A stretch of 64,000 bases of DNA from Prevotella sp. UBA2850 (GTDB lineage Bacteria; Bacteroidota; Bacteroidia; Bacteroidales; Bacteroidaceae): assembly GCA_002350805.1 (NCBI GenBank), contig DEFO01000004.1, forward strand, positions 15,779 through 79,778. Direction: 5' to 3'. Below the pieces are notes generated by a model. That model worked only from the letters and a program-made list of their open reading frames with translations. It had not been told where the DNA came from and ran no database searches. Shown piece after piece: positions 25,956 to 34,954 of the stretch; within the stretch, counting starts at the first letter, position 1; each line of letters starts with the position of its first letter. The translations under genes and the position numbers were made by a program.

Positions 25956-27905
25956 ATGCTAATGACAGAACAAGAGAAAAACCACAAGGAGCAACAGATG
26001 GAAGGCGACTTCAGACTGTTGCCCCACATAAAATATCCCGATGACTTGCGAAAGCTGCAAGTCGACCAATTGCCTGAGGTTTGTGAAGAACTCAGGCGCG
26101 ACATCGTGAACGAGCTGTCGGTCAATCCCGGCCACCTGGCATCGAGCCTGGGTGCCGTGGAACTGACTGTGGCTCTGCACTATGTGTACGATACTCCTTA
26201 CGACCGCATCGTGTGGGATGTAGGGCATCAGGCCTACGGACATAAGATTCTGACCGGGCGCCGCGAGCAGTTCTGCACCAACCGCAAACTGCATGGCATT
26301 CATCCCTTCCCCACGCCGGAGGAGAGCCCCTACGACACGTTCATGTGCGGCCATGCCAGCAACTCCATCTCTGCCGCCTTGGGAATGGCCGTCGCCGCCG
26401 AAGTGGCAGGCAGGCAGCAGCAGACGCCACCCAAGGTGGTGGCTGTGATTGGCGACGGTGCCATGAGCGGCGGACTGGCTTTCGAGGGGTTGAACAACGT
26501 ATCGTCGTCGCCCAACGACCTGCTCATCATCCTGAACGACAACAACATGTCGATTGACCGCTCGGTGGGCGGCATGAAGCAGTATTTGCTGAACCTCAAC
26601 ACCACCGAGACCTACAATGCCCTGCGCTTCAAAGCCTCGAAATGGCTCAAGCAGCGTGGCTATCTGAACGACGAACGCAAGAAAGGCATCATCAGGCTGA
26701 GCAATGCCGTGAAGAGCGCCATCAGTCATCAGCAAAACATCTTCGAGGGACTGAACATACGCTACTTCGGACCGTTCGACGGTCATAACGTAGTAGAGAT
26801 TGTGCGCCTGCTGCGCCAGCTGAAGGATATGAAAGGGCCTAAGCTGCTGCATCTGCACACCACGAAAGGCAAGGGCTATGAGCCTGCCGAGAAATCGGCT
26901 ACCGTATGGCACGCCCCGGGCCGCTTCGACATCGACACGGGCGAGCGCATCGTGAAAGATGCCAGCGACCAACCGCCTAAGTTCCAGGACGTGTTTGGCA
27001 ACACCTTGCTCGAACTGGCCCGCCAGAACGAGCGCATTGTAGGCGTCACGCCAGCCATGCCCACAGGCTGCTCGATGAATATCATGATGAAAGAGCTGCC
27101 TGAGCGCACCTTCGACGTAGGCATTGCCGAGGGACATGCTGTAACCTTCTCGGGAGGCATGGCCAAGGACGGACTGCAGCCTTTCTGCAATATATACAGT
27201 GCTTTTGCACAACGTGCCTACGATAACATCATCCACGACGTGGCCATACTGAACCTGCCCGTCGTCATCTGCCTCGACCGCGCCGGACTGGTAGGCGAAG
27301 ACGGTGCCACCCACCACGGTGCCTTCGACCTGGCTGCCCTGCGGCCCATTCCCAACCTGACCATTGCCTCGCCGATGGACGAGTGCGAGTTGCGACGCCT
27401 GATGTACACCGCCCAGCTGCCCGACAAAGGGGCCTTCGTCATCCGCTATCCACGCGGACGGGGCTCAAGGGTCGACTGGCATTGCCCACTGGAAGCCGTG
27501 GAGGTGGGAACAGGCCGCAAGCTGCGCGACGGTCATGACGTGGCAGTGCTTTCCATCGGTCCTATAGGAACAGAAGTGGAGAAGATAGAAGGAACGTTTG
27601 CCCACTACGACATGCGTTTCCTCAAACCGCTCGACGAGCGTATTCTGCAGGAGGTAGGACGACGGTTCCGGCACATCGTCACCGTGGAAGACGGAGTGCG
27701 CAACGGCGGACTGGGCTCGGCCGTCCTGGAATGGATGAACGACCACGGTTATCAGCCCCGTGTGACACGCCTGGGACTGCCCGACAGTTTTGTGGAGCAC
27801 GGCACCGTGGCTGAACTGAGAAAGATTGTCGGACTAGACACGGAGGCCATTGCCCAAGCCATCCACCAAACCCTTACATCCAACACTCAAAACGCATCAC
27901 TATGA
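25956..27905 (+). CDS. dxs: 1-deoxy-D-xylulose-5-phosphate synthase
   Basis: A 649-residue DXS, the first enzyme of the MEP isoprenoid pathway, joining pyruvate and glyceraldehyde-3-phosphate with thiamine diphosphate. Visible: the N-terminal HLASSLGAVELTVALHYVYD and WDVGHQAYGHKILTGR, the thiamine-binding motif GDGAMSGGLAFEGLNN running to NDNNMS, and the transketolase-like middle (GIAEGHAVTFSGGMAKDGL; DRAGLVGEDGATHHG). Length is normal. ATG 25956 is used, with in-frame ATGs at 25962 and 25998 possible. Its stop overlaps the trkA start (ATGA), so the two are translationally coupled. Confidence 0.95.
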   Translation: MLMTEQEKNHKEQQMEGDFRLLPHIKYPDDLRKLQVDQLPEVCEELRRDIVNELSVNPGHLASSLGAVELTVALHYVYDTPYDRIVWDVGHQAYGHKILTGRREQFCTNRKLHGIHPFPTPEESPYDTFMCGHASNSISAALGMAVAAEVAGRQQQTPPKVVAVIGDGAMSGGLAFEGLNNVSSSPNDLLIILNDNNMSIDRSVGGMKQYLLNLNTTETYNALRFKASKWLKQRGYLNDERKKGIIRLSNAVKSAISHQQNIFEGLNIRYFGPFDGHNVVEIVRLLRQLKDMKGPKLLHLHTTKGKGYEPAEKSATVWHAPGRFDIDTGERIVKDASDQPPKFQDVFGNTLLELARQNERIVGVTPAMPTGCSMNIMMKELPERTFDVGIAEGHAVTFSGGMAKDGLQPFCNIYSAFAQRAYDNIIHDVAILNLPVVICLDRAGLVGEDGATHHGAFDLAALRPIPNLTIASPMDECELRRLMYTAQLPDKGAFVIRYPRGRGSRVDWHCPLEAVEVGTGRKLRDGHDVAVLSIGPIGTEVEKIEGTFAHYDMRFLKPLDERILQEVGRRFRHIVTVEDGVRNGGLGSAVLEWMNDHGYQPRVTRLGLPDSFVEHGTVAELRKIVGLDTEAIAQAIHQTLTSNTQNASL

Positions 27906-29245
27906 AGATTATCATTGCAGGCGCTTATGCCATCGGTACACACTTGGCCAGATTGTTGTCGCGCAACAACCATGATATCGTACTCATGGACGAGAATGAG
28001 GAGCGGCTCGACGGACTGGGCAGCGACGTGGATGTGCTGACCTACCATGCCTCACCCACCAGCATCAAGGCCCTCAAGGAAGTGGGTACCAGCCATGCCA
28101 ACCTCTTCATTGCCGTCACTCCCGATGAGAATAAGAACATGGCCAGTTGTATTCTGGCCGCAGGCCTGGGCGCCAAGAAGACCGTTGCCAAGGTAGACAA
28201 CTACGAGTTCACGGCTCCCGAGCTGAAAGAGCATCTCAACCGGGTGGGCATTACCAGCATTGTGTTCCCCGAGCAGCTGGCCGCCCGCGACATTACCAAC
28301 GGTCTGAAAATGAGCTGGGTGAGACAGCGATGGGATGTGCACGACGGAGCGCTCGTCATGCTGGGCATCAAACTGCGCGAGAGCTGCGAGATACTGAACC
28401 GTCCCCTAAAAGAAATCAGCGGTCCCGACGATCCCTACCATATCGTTGCCATCAAACGAGGCGACGACACCATCATTCCCCGTGGTGAGGATGAACTGAA
28501 GCTTTTCGACCTGGCCTACTTCATGACGACCAAGAACTACATACCGTACATTCGCAAGATTGTAGGCAAGGAACACTATGTCGACGTGAAGAATGTCATG
28601 ATCATGGGTGGTGGAAGCACAGCCGTGAGAGCCTGTCTGACCATGCCCGAATACATGAATGTGAAACTCATTGAGAGCAACGAGAAGCGATGCGAGGTGC
28701 TCAACGAAGTGCTCGACACCGACCAGACCATGGTCATCAACGGCGACGGACGCGACCTGCAGCTGCTGATGGAGGAAGGTATCAAGAACACACAGGCTTT
28801 CGTGGCACTGACCGAGAATGCCGAGACCAACATCCTGGCTTGTCTGACTGCCAAGCGAATGGGCGTCAGGAAGACCGTGGCCATGGTCGAGAACATCGAC
28901 TATGTGAGCATGGCCGAGAGTCTGGATATTGGTACTATTGTCAACAAGAAAGCCATGGCAGCCAGTCATATCTATCAGATGATGCTCGACGCCGACGTGG
29001 CCAACATCCGGTTCCTCATGACGGCGAATGCCGATATTGCCGAGTTCGTAGCCCAAGCCGGCTCAAAAGTAACCCGCAAGAAAGTGTTTGAGGTGGGACT
29101 CCCCAAAGGAGCCACGATTGGCGGACTGGTGCGCAATGGCGATGGAATGCTCGTAAGTGGCGGCACGCAGATTATCGCCGGAGACATTGTGGTGGTCTTC
29201 TGCCATAACATGAACATCGCCAAGATTGAGAAGTTCTTCACATAA
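27902..29245 (+). CDS. trkA: Trk system potassium transporter subunit TrkA
   Basis: A 447-residue cytoplasmic regulatory subunit with two RCK units. Each has a Rossmann NAD-binding start: MKIIIAGAYAIGTHLARLLS at residue 1 and NVMIMGGGSTAVRACLTMPE at about 230. Each is followed by a TrkA-C domain (about 145-220 and 370-445). The first motif reads GAYAIG where GAGxVG is usual, so the second glycine is replaced by tyrosine. TrkA gates the TrkH channel in response to nucleotides. The trkH gene follows after 159 bases, a gap containing a 19-bp direct repeat. Confidence 0.93.
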   Translation: MKIIIAGAYAIGTHLARLLSRNNHDIVLMDENEERLDGLGSDVDVLTYHASPTSIKALKEVGTSHANLFIAVTPDENKNMASCILAAGLGAKKTVAKVDNYEFTAPELKEHLNRVGITSIVFPEQLAARDITNGLKMSWVRQRWDVHDGALVMLGIKLRESCEILNRPLKEISGPDDPYHIVAIKRGDDTIIPRGEDELKLFDLAYFMTTKNYIPYIRKIVGKEHYVDVKNVMIMGGGSTAVRACLTMPEYMNVKLIESNEKRCEVLNEVLDTDQTMVINGDGRDLQLLMEEGIKNTQAFVALTENAETNILACLTAKRMGVRKTVAMVENIDYVSMAESLDIGTIVNKKAMAASHIYQMMLDADVANIRFLMTANADIAEFVAQAGSKVTRKKVFEVGLPKGATIGGLVRNGDGMLVSGGTQIIAGDIVVVFCHNMNIAKIEKFFT

Positions 29246-29282
29246 TGAGAGAGTCTTCACATGATGAGAGAGTCTTCACATG
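29245..29282. repeat. 19-bp perfect direct repeat between trkA and trkH
   Basis: ATGAGAGAGTCTTCACATG occurs twice back to back (29245-29263 and 29264-29282), starting within the trkA stop codon. Degenerate pieces (GATGCCTCAC twice, TGATGAGAGATGCC) follow to about 29333. Confidence 0.85.
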
Positions 29283-29404
29283 CTGGAAGATGCCTCACAG
29301 TGTGAGATTCCTTCATGATGAGAGATGCCTCACCTAAATAATATATGTGTCCGACGCCCCAACCCTCCTGCCGGCAAGAAACGTCAGAATAAATCAATGA
29401 TACA

Positions 29405-30859
29405 ATGACCAATCTGAAGATTGTATATAAAATCATAGGCCAACTGCTATTCATGGAAGCCCTCATGATGGCGTTGTGCGCAGGTCTCTCGCTCTATTGC
29501 GCTGAGGACGACGTACTGGCGTTTGTGGTGACCATCGCGGTAACCATCGCTGCATCGTACATCCTGCGCTATCTTGGTCGTGAGGCCGACAACTCGATGG
29601 GGCGGCGCGATGCCTATCTCGTGGTGACGCTTACCTGGGTGGCTTTCAGTATCTTCGGAGCGCTGCCCTACCTCATCAGCGGCTATATCAACAATTCTAC
29701 CGATGCCTTCTTCGAGACCATGTCGGGATTCACCACCACGGGATGCAGCATCATCGACGATGTGGAACGGCTGCCTCACGGTCTGCTGATGTGGCGCACC
29801 ATGACACAGTGGATTGGTGGACTGGGTATCGTCTTCTTCACCATTGCGGTGCTGCCGTCGATGGTGGGTGGTAATGTGAAAGTGTTCGCCGCCGAGGCCA
29901 CCGGTCCTATGCGGGCCAAGCTGCACCCTCGTCTGAGCACCACGGCCAAATGGATTTGGACCATCTACATCGGTCTCACCTGCTCGTGCGCAGCCTGTTA
30001 CTATCTGGCAGGCATGGGTCTGTTCGACTGTGTGAACTATGCCATGACCACCACGGCCACGGGAGGTTTTGCCACTCACAACGAGAGCACGGCCTTTTTC
30101 CACAGCTCATACGTCGACTACACGGCCATCGTCTTCATGTTCCTCTCGGGAGTCAGCTTCACGCTGCTCTACTCCACCCTGTTCAAGGGACATATCCGGC
30201 AATTCTTCAAGAATGCAGAGTTCAAACTCTACACAGGCATCGTGGTCTTCGCCACACTGATTATCATGGCCATCTTGTTGCACAACAACGACTACCACCT
30301 GCTCGATGCCTTCCGCACCTCCCTGTTCCAAGTGGTATCGTTCATCACCACCACAGGTATCTTCAGCGACGATGCCAGCCAGTGGCACCACATCATATGG
30401 TTAATACTGGGTATATGTATGATCATCGGAGCCTGCTCGGGCTCAACGACGGGTGGTCTGAAGTGCATTCGTGCCGTTATGTTGTTCACTATCTTGCGCA
30501 ATGAGATCAAGCGCATTCTGCACCCTCGTGCCGTGCTGCCCGTGAAAGTCAACGGCAACAGCATTCCCTATTCGTCGCAAGTAACCCTACTGGCATTCTT
30601 CACGGCCTATATCCTGTTGTGCCTGTTTACGTTTTTCGTCATGATACTCACGGGCATCGACAGTACCAACTCCATCACCATCGCCATCAGCTGTGCCAGC
30701 AACGTAGGGCCTGGCTTGGAGATGATTGGCCCGCCCATGTCGTGGAGTGTCCTGCCAGCCATCACCAAATGGTTGCTGTCGGGACTGATGCTGATGGGCC
30801 GTCTCGAGATTTTCAGTGTGCTGGTATTGTTCTCGCCCTCGTTCTGGAAAGACAACTAG
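29405..30859 (+). CDS. trkH: Trk system potassium uptake protein TrkH
   Basis: A 484-residue polytopic membrane protein of the TrkH/KtrB family, the potassium-conducting subunit gated by TrkA. The four pore-loop filter motifs of the family can be seen, for example ETMSGFTTTGCSI (first), AMTTTATGGFATHN (second), VVSFITTTGIFSDD (third) and SCASNVGPGLEMIG (fourth). Ten or more hydrophobic segments fit the usual topology. It lies downstream of trkA on the same strand, so the dxs-trkA-trkH order may be one long operon, although the repeat-containing 159-base gap could hold another promoter. Confidence 0.94.
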   Translation: MTNLKIVYKIIGQLLFMEALMMALCAGLSLYCAEDDVLAFVVTIAVTIAASYILRYLGREADNSMGRRDAYLVVTLTWVAFSIFGALPYLISGYINNSTDAFFETMSGFTTTGCSIIDDVERLPHGLLMWRTMTQWIGGLGIVFFTIAVLPSMVGGNVKVFAAEATGPMRAKLHPRLSTTAKWIWTIYIGLTCSCAACYYLAGMGLFDCVNYAMTTTATGGFATHNESTAFFHSSYVDYTAIVFMFLSGVSFTLLYSTLFKGHIRQFFKNAEFKLYTGIVVFATLIIMAILLHNNDYHLLDAFRTSLFQVVSFITTTGIFSDDASQWHHIIWLILGICMIIGACSGSTTGGLKCIRAVMLFTILRNEIKRILHPRAVLPVKVNGNSIPYSSQVTLLAFFTAYILLCLFTFFVMILTGIDSTNSITIAISCASNVGPGLEMIGPPMSWSVLPAITKWLLSGLMLMGRLEIFSVLVLFSPSFWKDN

Positions 30860-30950
30860 AGGAGTGTTGAAGTTTACAGTTAAGAGATAAAAGTTAAGAG
30901 CTTTCCTAAATGAGATGTTTTTGGAGTGTGGGAAATAGTCCAAGTGACAA

Positions 30951-31045
30951 GTGATAAGTGACAAGTGTGATTACCACTCCAGCCTGTTCTCCAACTTCTG
31001 GGGTAACCACCCCTCCCCCTCGGGGGAGTTGGTGGGGGGCTCCCT
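30951..31045. repeat. Dispersed palindromic intergenic element, copy 1
   Basis: Within the 227-base gap between trkH and manA. It begins with short AAGTGACAAGTG/AAGTGATAAGTG repeats, then a block from about 30965 (GATTACCACTCCAGCCTGTT through CCAACTTCTGGGGTAACC) and a C-rich palindrome CTCCCCCTCGGGGGAG. Nearly the same block recurs at 55857-55998, and complementary pieces at 38031-38464. Confidence 0.8.
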
Positions 31046-31086
31046 CTCCGTTCTCAACTTGACAAGCCTTTATAAAAAATAGATAA

Positions 31087-32043
31087 ATGTACAAATTTGA
31101 ACCATTATTGAAGTCCACTCTGTGGGGTGGCGACAAAATCATTCCGTTTAAACACTTACAAAGCGACCAACAACAGGTTGGAGAGAGTTGGGAGATTTCA
31201 GGAGTAAAAGACAACGAGACCATCGTCAGCGATGGCGAATACAAGGGGAAAAGCCTCAACGAGCTGGTGGCTCTGCTGAAAGAGAAACTGGTCGGCAAGG
31301 ATAACTACCTCCGCTTCGGCAACGAGTTTCCGCTGCTCATCAAGTTCATCGACGCCCGTCAGGACCTGAGCATCCAGGTGCATCCCACCGACGAGATTGC
31401 CCACCGCCAGGGCAAGGAGCGCGGCAAGACCGAGATGTGGTACATCATGAACTCTGCCCCCGATGCCAAGCTCTATAGCGGACTGAAGATGCAACTCACG
31501 CCCGACACCTACAAACAGATGGTAGAGAACGACACCATCTGCGACGCCCTGGCACAGTATCCCGTGAGCGAAGGTGATGTATTCTTCCTGCCTGCCGGCC
31601 GCATCCACGCCATCGGCACTGGTTGTTTCCTGGCTGAGATCCAGCAGACCAGCGATGTCACCTACCGCATCTACGACTTCAAGCGCAAAGACAAAGACGG
31701 ACATTACCGCCAGCTGCACACCCAAGAGGCCTCCGAGTGCATCAACTATGAGGTGCAGGACACCTATCGCACCCTCTACGAGCCTTGCAAGAACCAGGGT
31801 GTGCCCTTGGTGGAATGCCCTTATTTCTGCACGGCCGTCTACGACCTCGACGAGCCCATGATACTCGACTACGCCGACCTCGACTCGTTTGTCGTCCTCA
31901 TCGGCATGAGCGGACAGGGCCTCATTACCGACGACGAGGGACACACCACCACGCTCAACGAGGGCGAGACGGTGCTGATTCCAGCTACCACAAACACCTT
32001 GAAGGTAGAAGGAACGATTAAGTTTCTTGAGACTTACGTCTGA
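31087..32043 (+). CDS. manA: Class I mannose-6-phosphate isomerase
   Basis: A 318-residue type I phosphomannose isomerase of the short form. It interconverts fructose-6-phosphate and mannose-6-phosphate, feeding GDP-mannose and related sugars. The metal site is recognisable: DLSIQVHPTDEIA (Gln and His), TEMWYIM (Glu) and a later histidine in PAGRIHAIGTG, which also includes the catalytic arginine region. The start MYKFEPLLKSTLWGGDKIIP is typical. It ends 10 bases inside the convergent DUF4435 gene. Confidence 0.93.
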   Translation: MYKFEPLLKSTLWGGDKIIPFKHLQSDQQQVGESWEISGVKDNETIVSDGEYKGKSLNELVALLKEKLVGKDNYLRFGNEFPLLIKFIDARQDLSIQVHPTDEIAHRQGKERGKTEMWYIMNSAPDAKLYSGLKMQLTPDTYKQMVENDTICDALAQYPVSEGDVFFLPAGRIHAIGTGCFLAEIQQTSDVTYRIYDFKRKDKDGHYRQLHTQEASECINYEVQDTYRTLYEPCKNQGVPLVECPYFCTAVYDLDEPMILDYADLDSFVVLIGMSGQGLITDDEGHTTTLNEGETVLIPATTNTLKVEGTIKFLETYV

Positions 32044-33179
32044 TTCGCAACTCTGGCTCGGCCATTGACATACGCACGCCCATCAGCCGTTTCCTCTGCA
32101 ACAGCAGAAGGATGCTCTGCAACTACAGAAGGATGCTCTGCAACAGCAGAAGGATGCTCTGCGGGGGAAACACTGTGTGGTGATTGTGCATTCAAGAATT
32201 GCTCCACGTCCTGACAAATCCATTGGAAGGGTTCAGAGAACATGCATCCCACATTCTTGCGCAGCATCGCCGAGATATCCTCCACGCTGCGCGTATAGCA
32301 CGACAACTCATTCCTACGCTGCGTGTTGTGCTTGCTCTGGTGCGAGATTTCCATCTCCCGTTCGCGCACCAGATGGTCGCATATCTTCTTCATCATCGGA
32401 AGCACGGTCTTGTTGAACAGATGATGACCCTGTATATATAAATAGGTGGTATCGGGCGTGACACCCAGCCGCTTCAGGTCGTCTTTCACTTGCAGGTAAC
32501 TCTCCTTGGCATCAGGGTTCTCGCGTTGCAACTGGGCAATCTTCGCCCCCACCTTGCGGCGAAGGTTCTGCAAGATGGCCGGGGCGTTGGCAATGCTGAA
32601 GTTGCCGGTTTCTATCACCCGGCAGAAATCCGTAATCGTGAATCTGGTGTAGTTGGGAGTTCGGTAATACCAGATGCTCCACACGAACAAAGGGAAGATG
32701 GCCTGCGAATACTGCCGCATATATTCTTCCATGTCGAAGATGAAATGGTCGTTCAACGTCACGGCCACACTCACATCGTGCAGCGACGGGGCATAGCATT
32801 GCAAGTTCTCGATGGCATAGGCATAGGTATGGAAGATGCAGGGATTCTCTAGGATTTGCCGCGACACCGATGTCCGCCCTTGAATGAGATAGTCGTAGTC
32901 GGCATCCACACAGGCTATCATGCTCTGTCCCACATTCTCGGTGATGAGCCGCATCATGGCAGCCTTCTTTCCGCGCTCCAGCTTGTTCACACGGGCAGGC
33001 AGCATCACCTCGAAGCAGCGCTGGCTGTTTTCAAAGCGGCTCAGCACCGTACGCCAGAAGAAAATGTCGTCGTAGCTCTCGACATAGGCCACAATCCTGC
33101 GCCGCGACTTTTTGGAGTTCAGCCGGTTGGCCGCCTCCAGGTATTTCGACGATATGTTCTCTGTCAGTCTTCTGCTCAT
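32034..33179 (-). CDS. DUF4435 protein with TOPRIM-like motifs (AriB-like)
   Basis: A 381-residue protein of the DUF4435 family. The N-terminal part has the TOPRIM-type acidic pattern: Glu34 in IVAYVESYDD and the DxD pair Asp92/Asp94 in ACVDADYD, residues that bind metal in nucleases and primases of this fold. It follows an ABC-type ATPase gene by 45 bases. That ATPase-DUF4435 pair is the composition of PARIS antiphage systems (AriA, AriB), where AriB is a toxin released when AriA senses a trigger. The last 35 or so residues contain a heptapeptide repeated three times (AEHPSAV, AEHPSVV, AEHPSAV), encoded by 21-bp repeats. Other DUF4435 proteins have unrelated or unknown roles, so the defence assignment is tentative. 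Confidence 0.8.
   Translation of the reverse strand: MSRRLTENISSKYLEAANRLNSKKSRRRIVAYVESYDDIFFWRTVLSRFENSQRCFEVMLPARVNKLERGKKAAMMRLITENVGQSMIACVDADYDYLIQGRTSVSRQILENPCIFHTYAYAIENLQCYAPSLHDVSVAVTLNDHFIFDMEEYMRQYSQAIFPLFVWSIWYYRTPNYTRFTITDFCRVIETGNFSIANAPAILQNLRRKVGAKIAQLQRENPDAKESYLQVKDDLKRLGVTPDTTYLYIQGHHLFNKTVLPMMKKICDHLVREREMEISHQSKHNTQRRNELSCYTRSVEDISAMLRKNVGCMFSEPFQWICQDVEQFLNAQSPHSVSPAEHPSAVAEHPSVVAEHPSAVAEETADGRAYVNGRARVANQT
32092..32160. repeat. 21-bp coding tandem repeat in the DUF4435 gene tail
   Basis: About three copies of a 21-bp unit (GCTCTGCAACAGCAGAAGGAT-like) near the 3' end of the DUF4435 gene, encoding AEHPSAV in frame. Because the unit is a multiple of three, copy number could change without breaking the frame. 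Confidence 0.8.
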
Positions 33180-33224
33180 GCCATTCTCTTCTTCAGCCGT
33201 CTTGTCACTCGTATGTCCATACTC

Positions 33225-34040
33225 TTACAGGGTGATGTCGGTCACCTCAGTCACCTTATCCATCCATCCGTTCATAATCACGGCTGGCGAATGGGTAGTA
33301 AGAATAATCTGTACGTTGGGGTTCAGTTCCATGATGAGGTCTATCAGGCGCTGCTGCCAGTCGATGTGCAGGCTCACCTCGGGCTCGTCCATAAACAGCA
33401 CATACGGCTCATTGTCCTCCACCAGCACCGTCAGCAGGATGGCCAGCATCTGTTTCTCGCCGCTGGAGAGTTGATAGGGCACCAGCATCTCGCCTATCTG
33501 GGTGAAGCGTATCTCGTTCTCCGTGCGGATGATGCGCTTGCCGGTATCCTTGAACAAATCATCAATCAAATCCTGGAAACGCGTCTTGCGGGCGGAGATG
33601 TCCTGAGCCTTCATAGCCGCATCGGGCCCTCCCTCCTGCAACACCTGAATGATGCGGTTGCCAATGTTCACCTGATAGTCCAGGTATTTGCGCTGCAACT
33701 GGAACAATTGCCAGTCGAGCTCCGTGGCCAGGCTGAGGTCCATCTTGCTCACCATGTCGCCGTTCATGATGGGGCGGTCGAACGAGCGGATGACATCGAA
33801 GCGAATCCATTTGGCATCCTCGGGCACCACCTTCAGCCTCACGCCCTTCAGCATGTGACTCGGAAACTCACCACCGGCTTTCAGGCCCTTGATGACCTTA
33901 TTCAAGATGGTGCTCTTGCCCACACCGTTGATACCGCTGAGAATGTTCACCTTCCGGTCTAAATCCCACACGATGTGCTTCTTACCGCTCCACAGGGAGT
34001 CGATTTCTATCTGCTGAATATAATCTGCGAACTTCTGCAT
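33225..34040 (-). CDS. ABC-type AAA ATPase (AriA/OLD-like)
   Basis: A 271-residue ATPase of the ABC/SMC class. Walker A is GINGVGKST (36-44 region), the ABC signature LSSGEKQ at 191-197, Walker B YVLFMDEPEVSLH at 213-225, and a switch histidine in TTHSP (248-252). There is no membrane segment and no nuclease domain, so it is smaller than OLD proteins. ATG 34040 (MQKFADYIQQ) is used; the frame is open for 19 more codons, but those lie over the promoter. It is followed by the DUF4435 gene, the same gene order as PARIS ariA-ariB. The pair may instead be a conserved non-defence module in Bacteroidales. Confidence 0.85.
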   Translation of the reverse strand: MQKFADYIQQIEIDSLWSGKKHIVWDLDRKVNILSGINGVGKSTILNKVIKGLKAGGEFPSHMLKGVRLKVVPEDAKWIRFDVIRSFDRPIMNGDMVSKMDLSLATELDWQLFQLQRKYLDYQVNIGNRIIQVLQEGGPDAAMKAQDISARKTRFQDLIDDLFKDTGKRIIRTENEIRFTQIGEMLVPYQLSSGEKQMLAILLTVLVEDNEPYVLFMDEPEVSLHIDWQQRLIDLIMELNPNVQIILTTHSPAVIMNGWMDKVTEVTDITL

Positions 34041-34067
34041 AGTGTCGTCGGTTAATGATTTCCAAGG

Positions 34068-34098
34068 CAAAGATAATAAAATAGAAGATACGAACAAA
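34068..34098 (-). promoter_or_regulatory. Promoter of the ATPase/DUF4435 pair
   Basis: On the minus strand, TTTG (34098-34095), 19 bases, TATCTTTG (34075-34068) is a full -33/-7 match. The ATG is at 34040, leaving a short leader. Confidence 0.75.
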
Positions 34099-34129
34099 AT
34101 AAAAGCCCACCTTTTTTCAACTCACAACT

Positions 34130-34237
34130 TCCAATGCTCCCATCAGCTTCCATTGTTTCCATCAACTTCCATCAGCTTCCATCAGTTGCCATCAACTTCC
34201 ATCTGTTCTAATTGCTCCTAGCAGCATCCATCAGTTG
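34130..34237. repeat. 10-bp phased CATCAGCTTC repeat tract
   Basis: CAT recurs at 34141, 34151, 34160, 34170, 34180, 34190 and 34200 inside units such as CATCAGCTTC and CATCAACTTC, a period of about one helical turn. The tract lies between the ATPase promoter and the end of the Lrp-type regulator gene. Confidence 0.7.
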
Positions 34238-34254
34238 CCATTCCTTCCCTGCCT

Positions 34255-34719
34255 TCAGACGGGAACGCCGTTGTCCTGTTTCACCTCACTCATCACGAAG
34301 GTACTCTCCACCGAGGCCAGATGCTCTATCTCGCCCAGTTTGTTGAGCAGGAACTCCTGATACGCCTTCATATCGTGTGCCCGCACCTTCAGCAGATAGT
34401 CGTACGAGCCCGAGGTGTTGTAGCACTCCGTCACCTCCGGCAGCCGCATCACCCGGCGGGCAAAGGCATCGGCTATCTCATGGTTGATCTGCTTCAGCTT
34501 CACCTTGCAGAACACCAGCAGTCCTAAACCCAGCTTGTCGGGGTTCAGTACGGCCACATAGCGCCTGATATATCCTTGACGCTCCAGCCGTTTCTGACGC
34601 TCAAACACAGGCGTGGGGGTCAGTCTCACGGCGTCGGCCAGCTCTTTCGTGGTCAGTTTCGCGTTTTTTTGCAGAATCCTCAGTATCTGCAGGTCTATCT
34701 CATCCAGTTCTTCCGTCAT
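34255..34719 (-). CDS. Lrp/AsnC family transcriptional regulator
   Basis: A 154-residue regulator. The N-terminal winged helix (DLQILRILQKNAKLTTKELA, then VRLTPTPVFERQKRLERQGYI) is followed by an AsnC-type ligand-binding domain (about 70-145, VFCKVKLKQIN and YDYLLKVRAHDM). Members sense amino acids and bind upstream of amino-acid genes. It is divergent from metY with 235 bases between, so the sulfur-amino-acid genes that follow are the natural candidate targets. A -7 element TATATTTG (34799-34792, minus strand) precedes it, without a clear -33 box. Confidence 0.92.
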   Translation of the reverse strand: MTEELDEIDLQILRILQKNAKLTTKELADAVRLTPTPVFERQKRLERQGYIRRYVAVLNPDKLGLGLLVFCKVKLKQINHEIADAFARRVMRLPEVTECYNTSGSYDYLLKVRAHDMKAYQEFLLNKLGEIEHLASVESTFVMSEVKQDNGVPV

Positions 34720-34825
34720 AGCTGTAGAATTTTATTCTGTTTGTGGGGTCAAAAATCTTGCAATTTAGAAATATTTCCTTCTATCGAGCACAAATATAGC
34801 TGAATTTTCCGAAATTTGCAAGAAG

Positions 34826-34857
34826 TTTGGCTGATAATTCTAAACTTTGTAACTTTG
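34826..34857 (+). promoter_or_regulatory. Promoter of metY
   Basis: TTTG (34826-34829), 20 bases, TAACTTTG (34850-34857) is a full -33/-7 match. The metY ATG is at 34955, giving a leader of about 90 bases in which I see no riboswitch-like fold. Confidence 0.75.
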
Positions 34858-34954
34858 CAAACGGAAACAAGAGGAAAAAGAGAAGGATAAAGAACGAGCA
34901 GACTCACTCTCTCCCACTCCTTGAAATCAATCACTTAAAAAGAAAGGAAACAAC

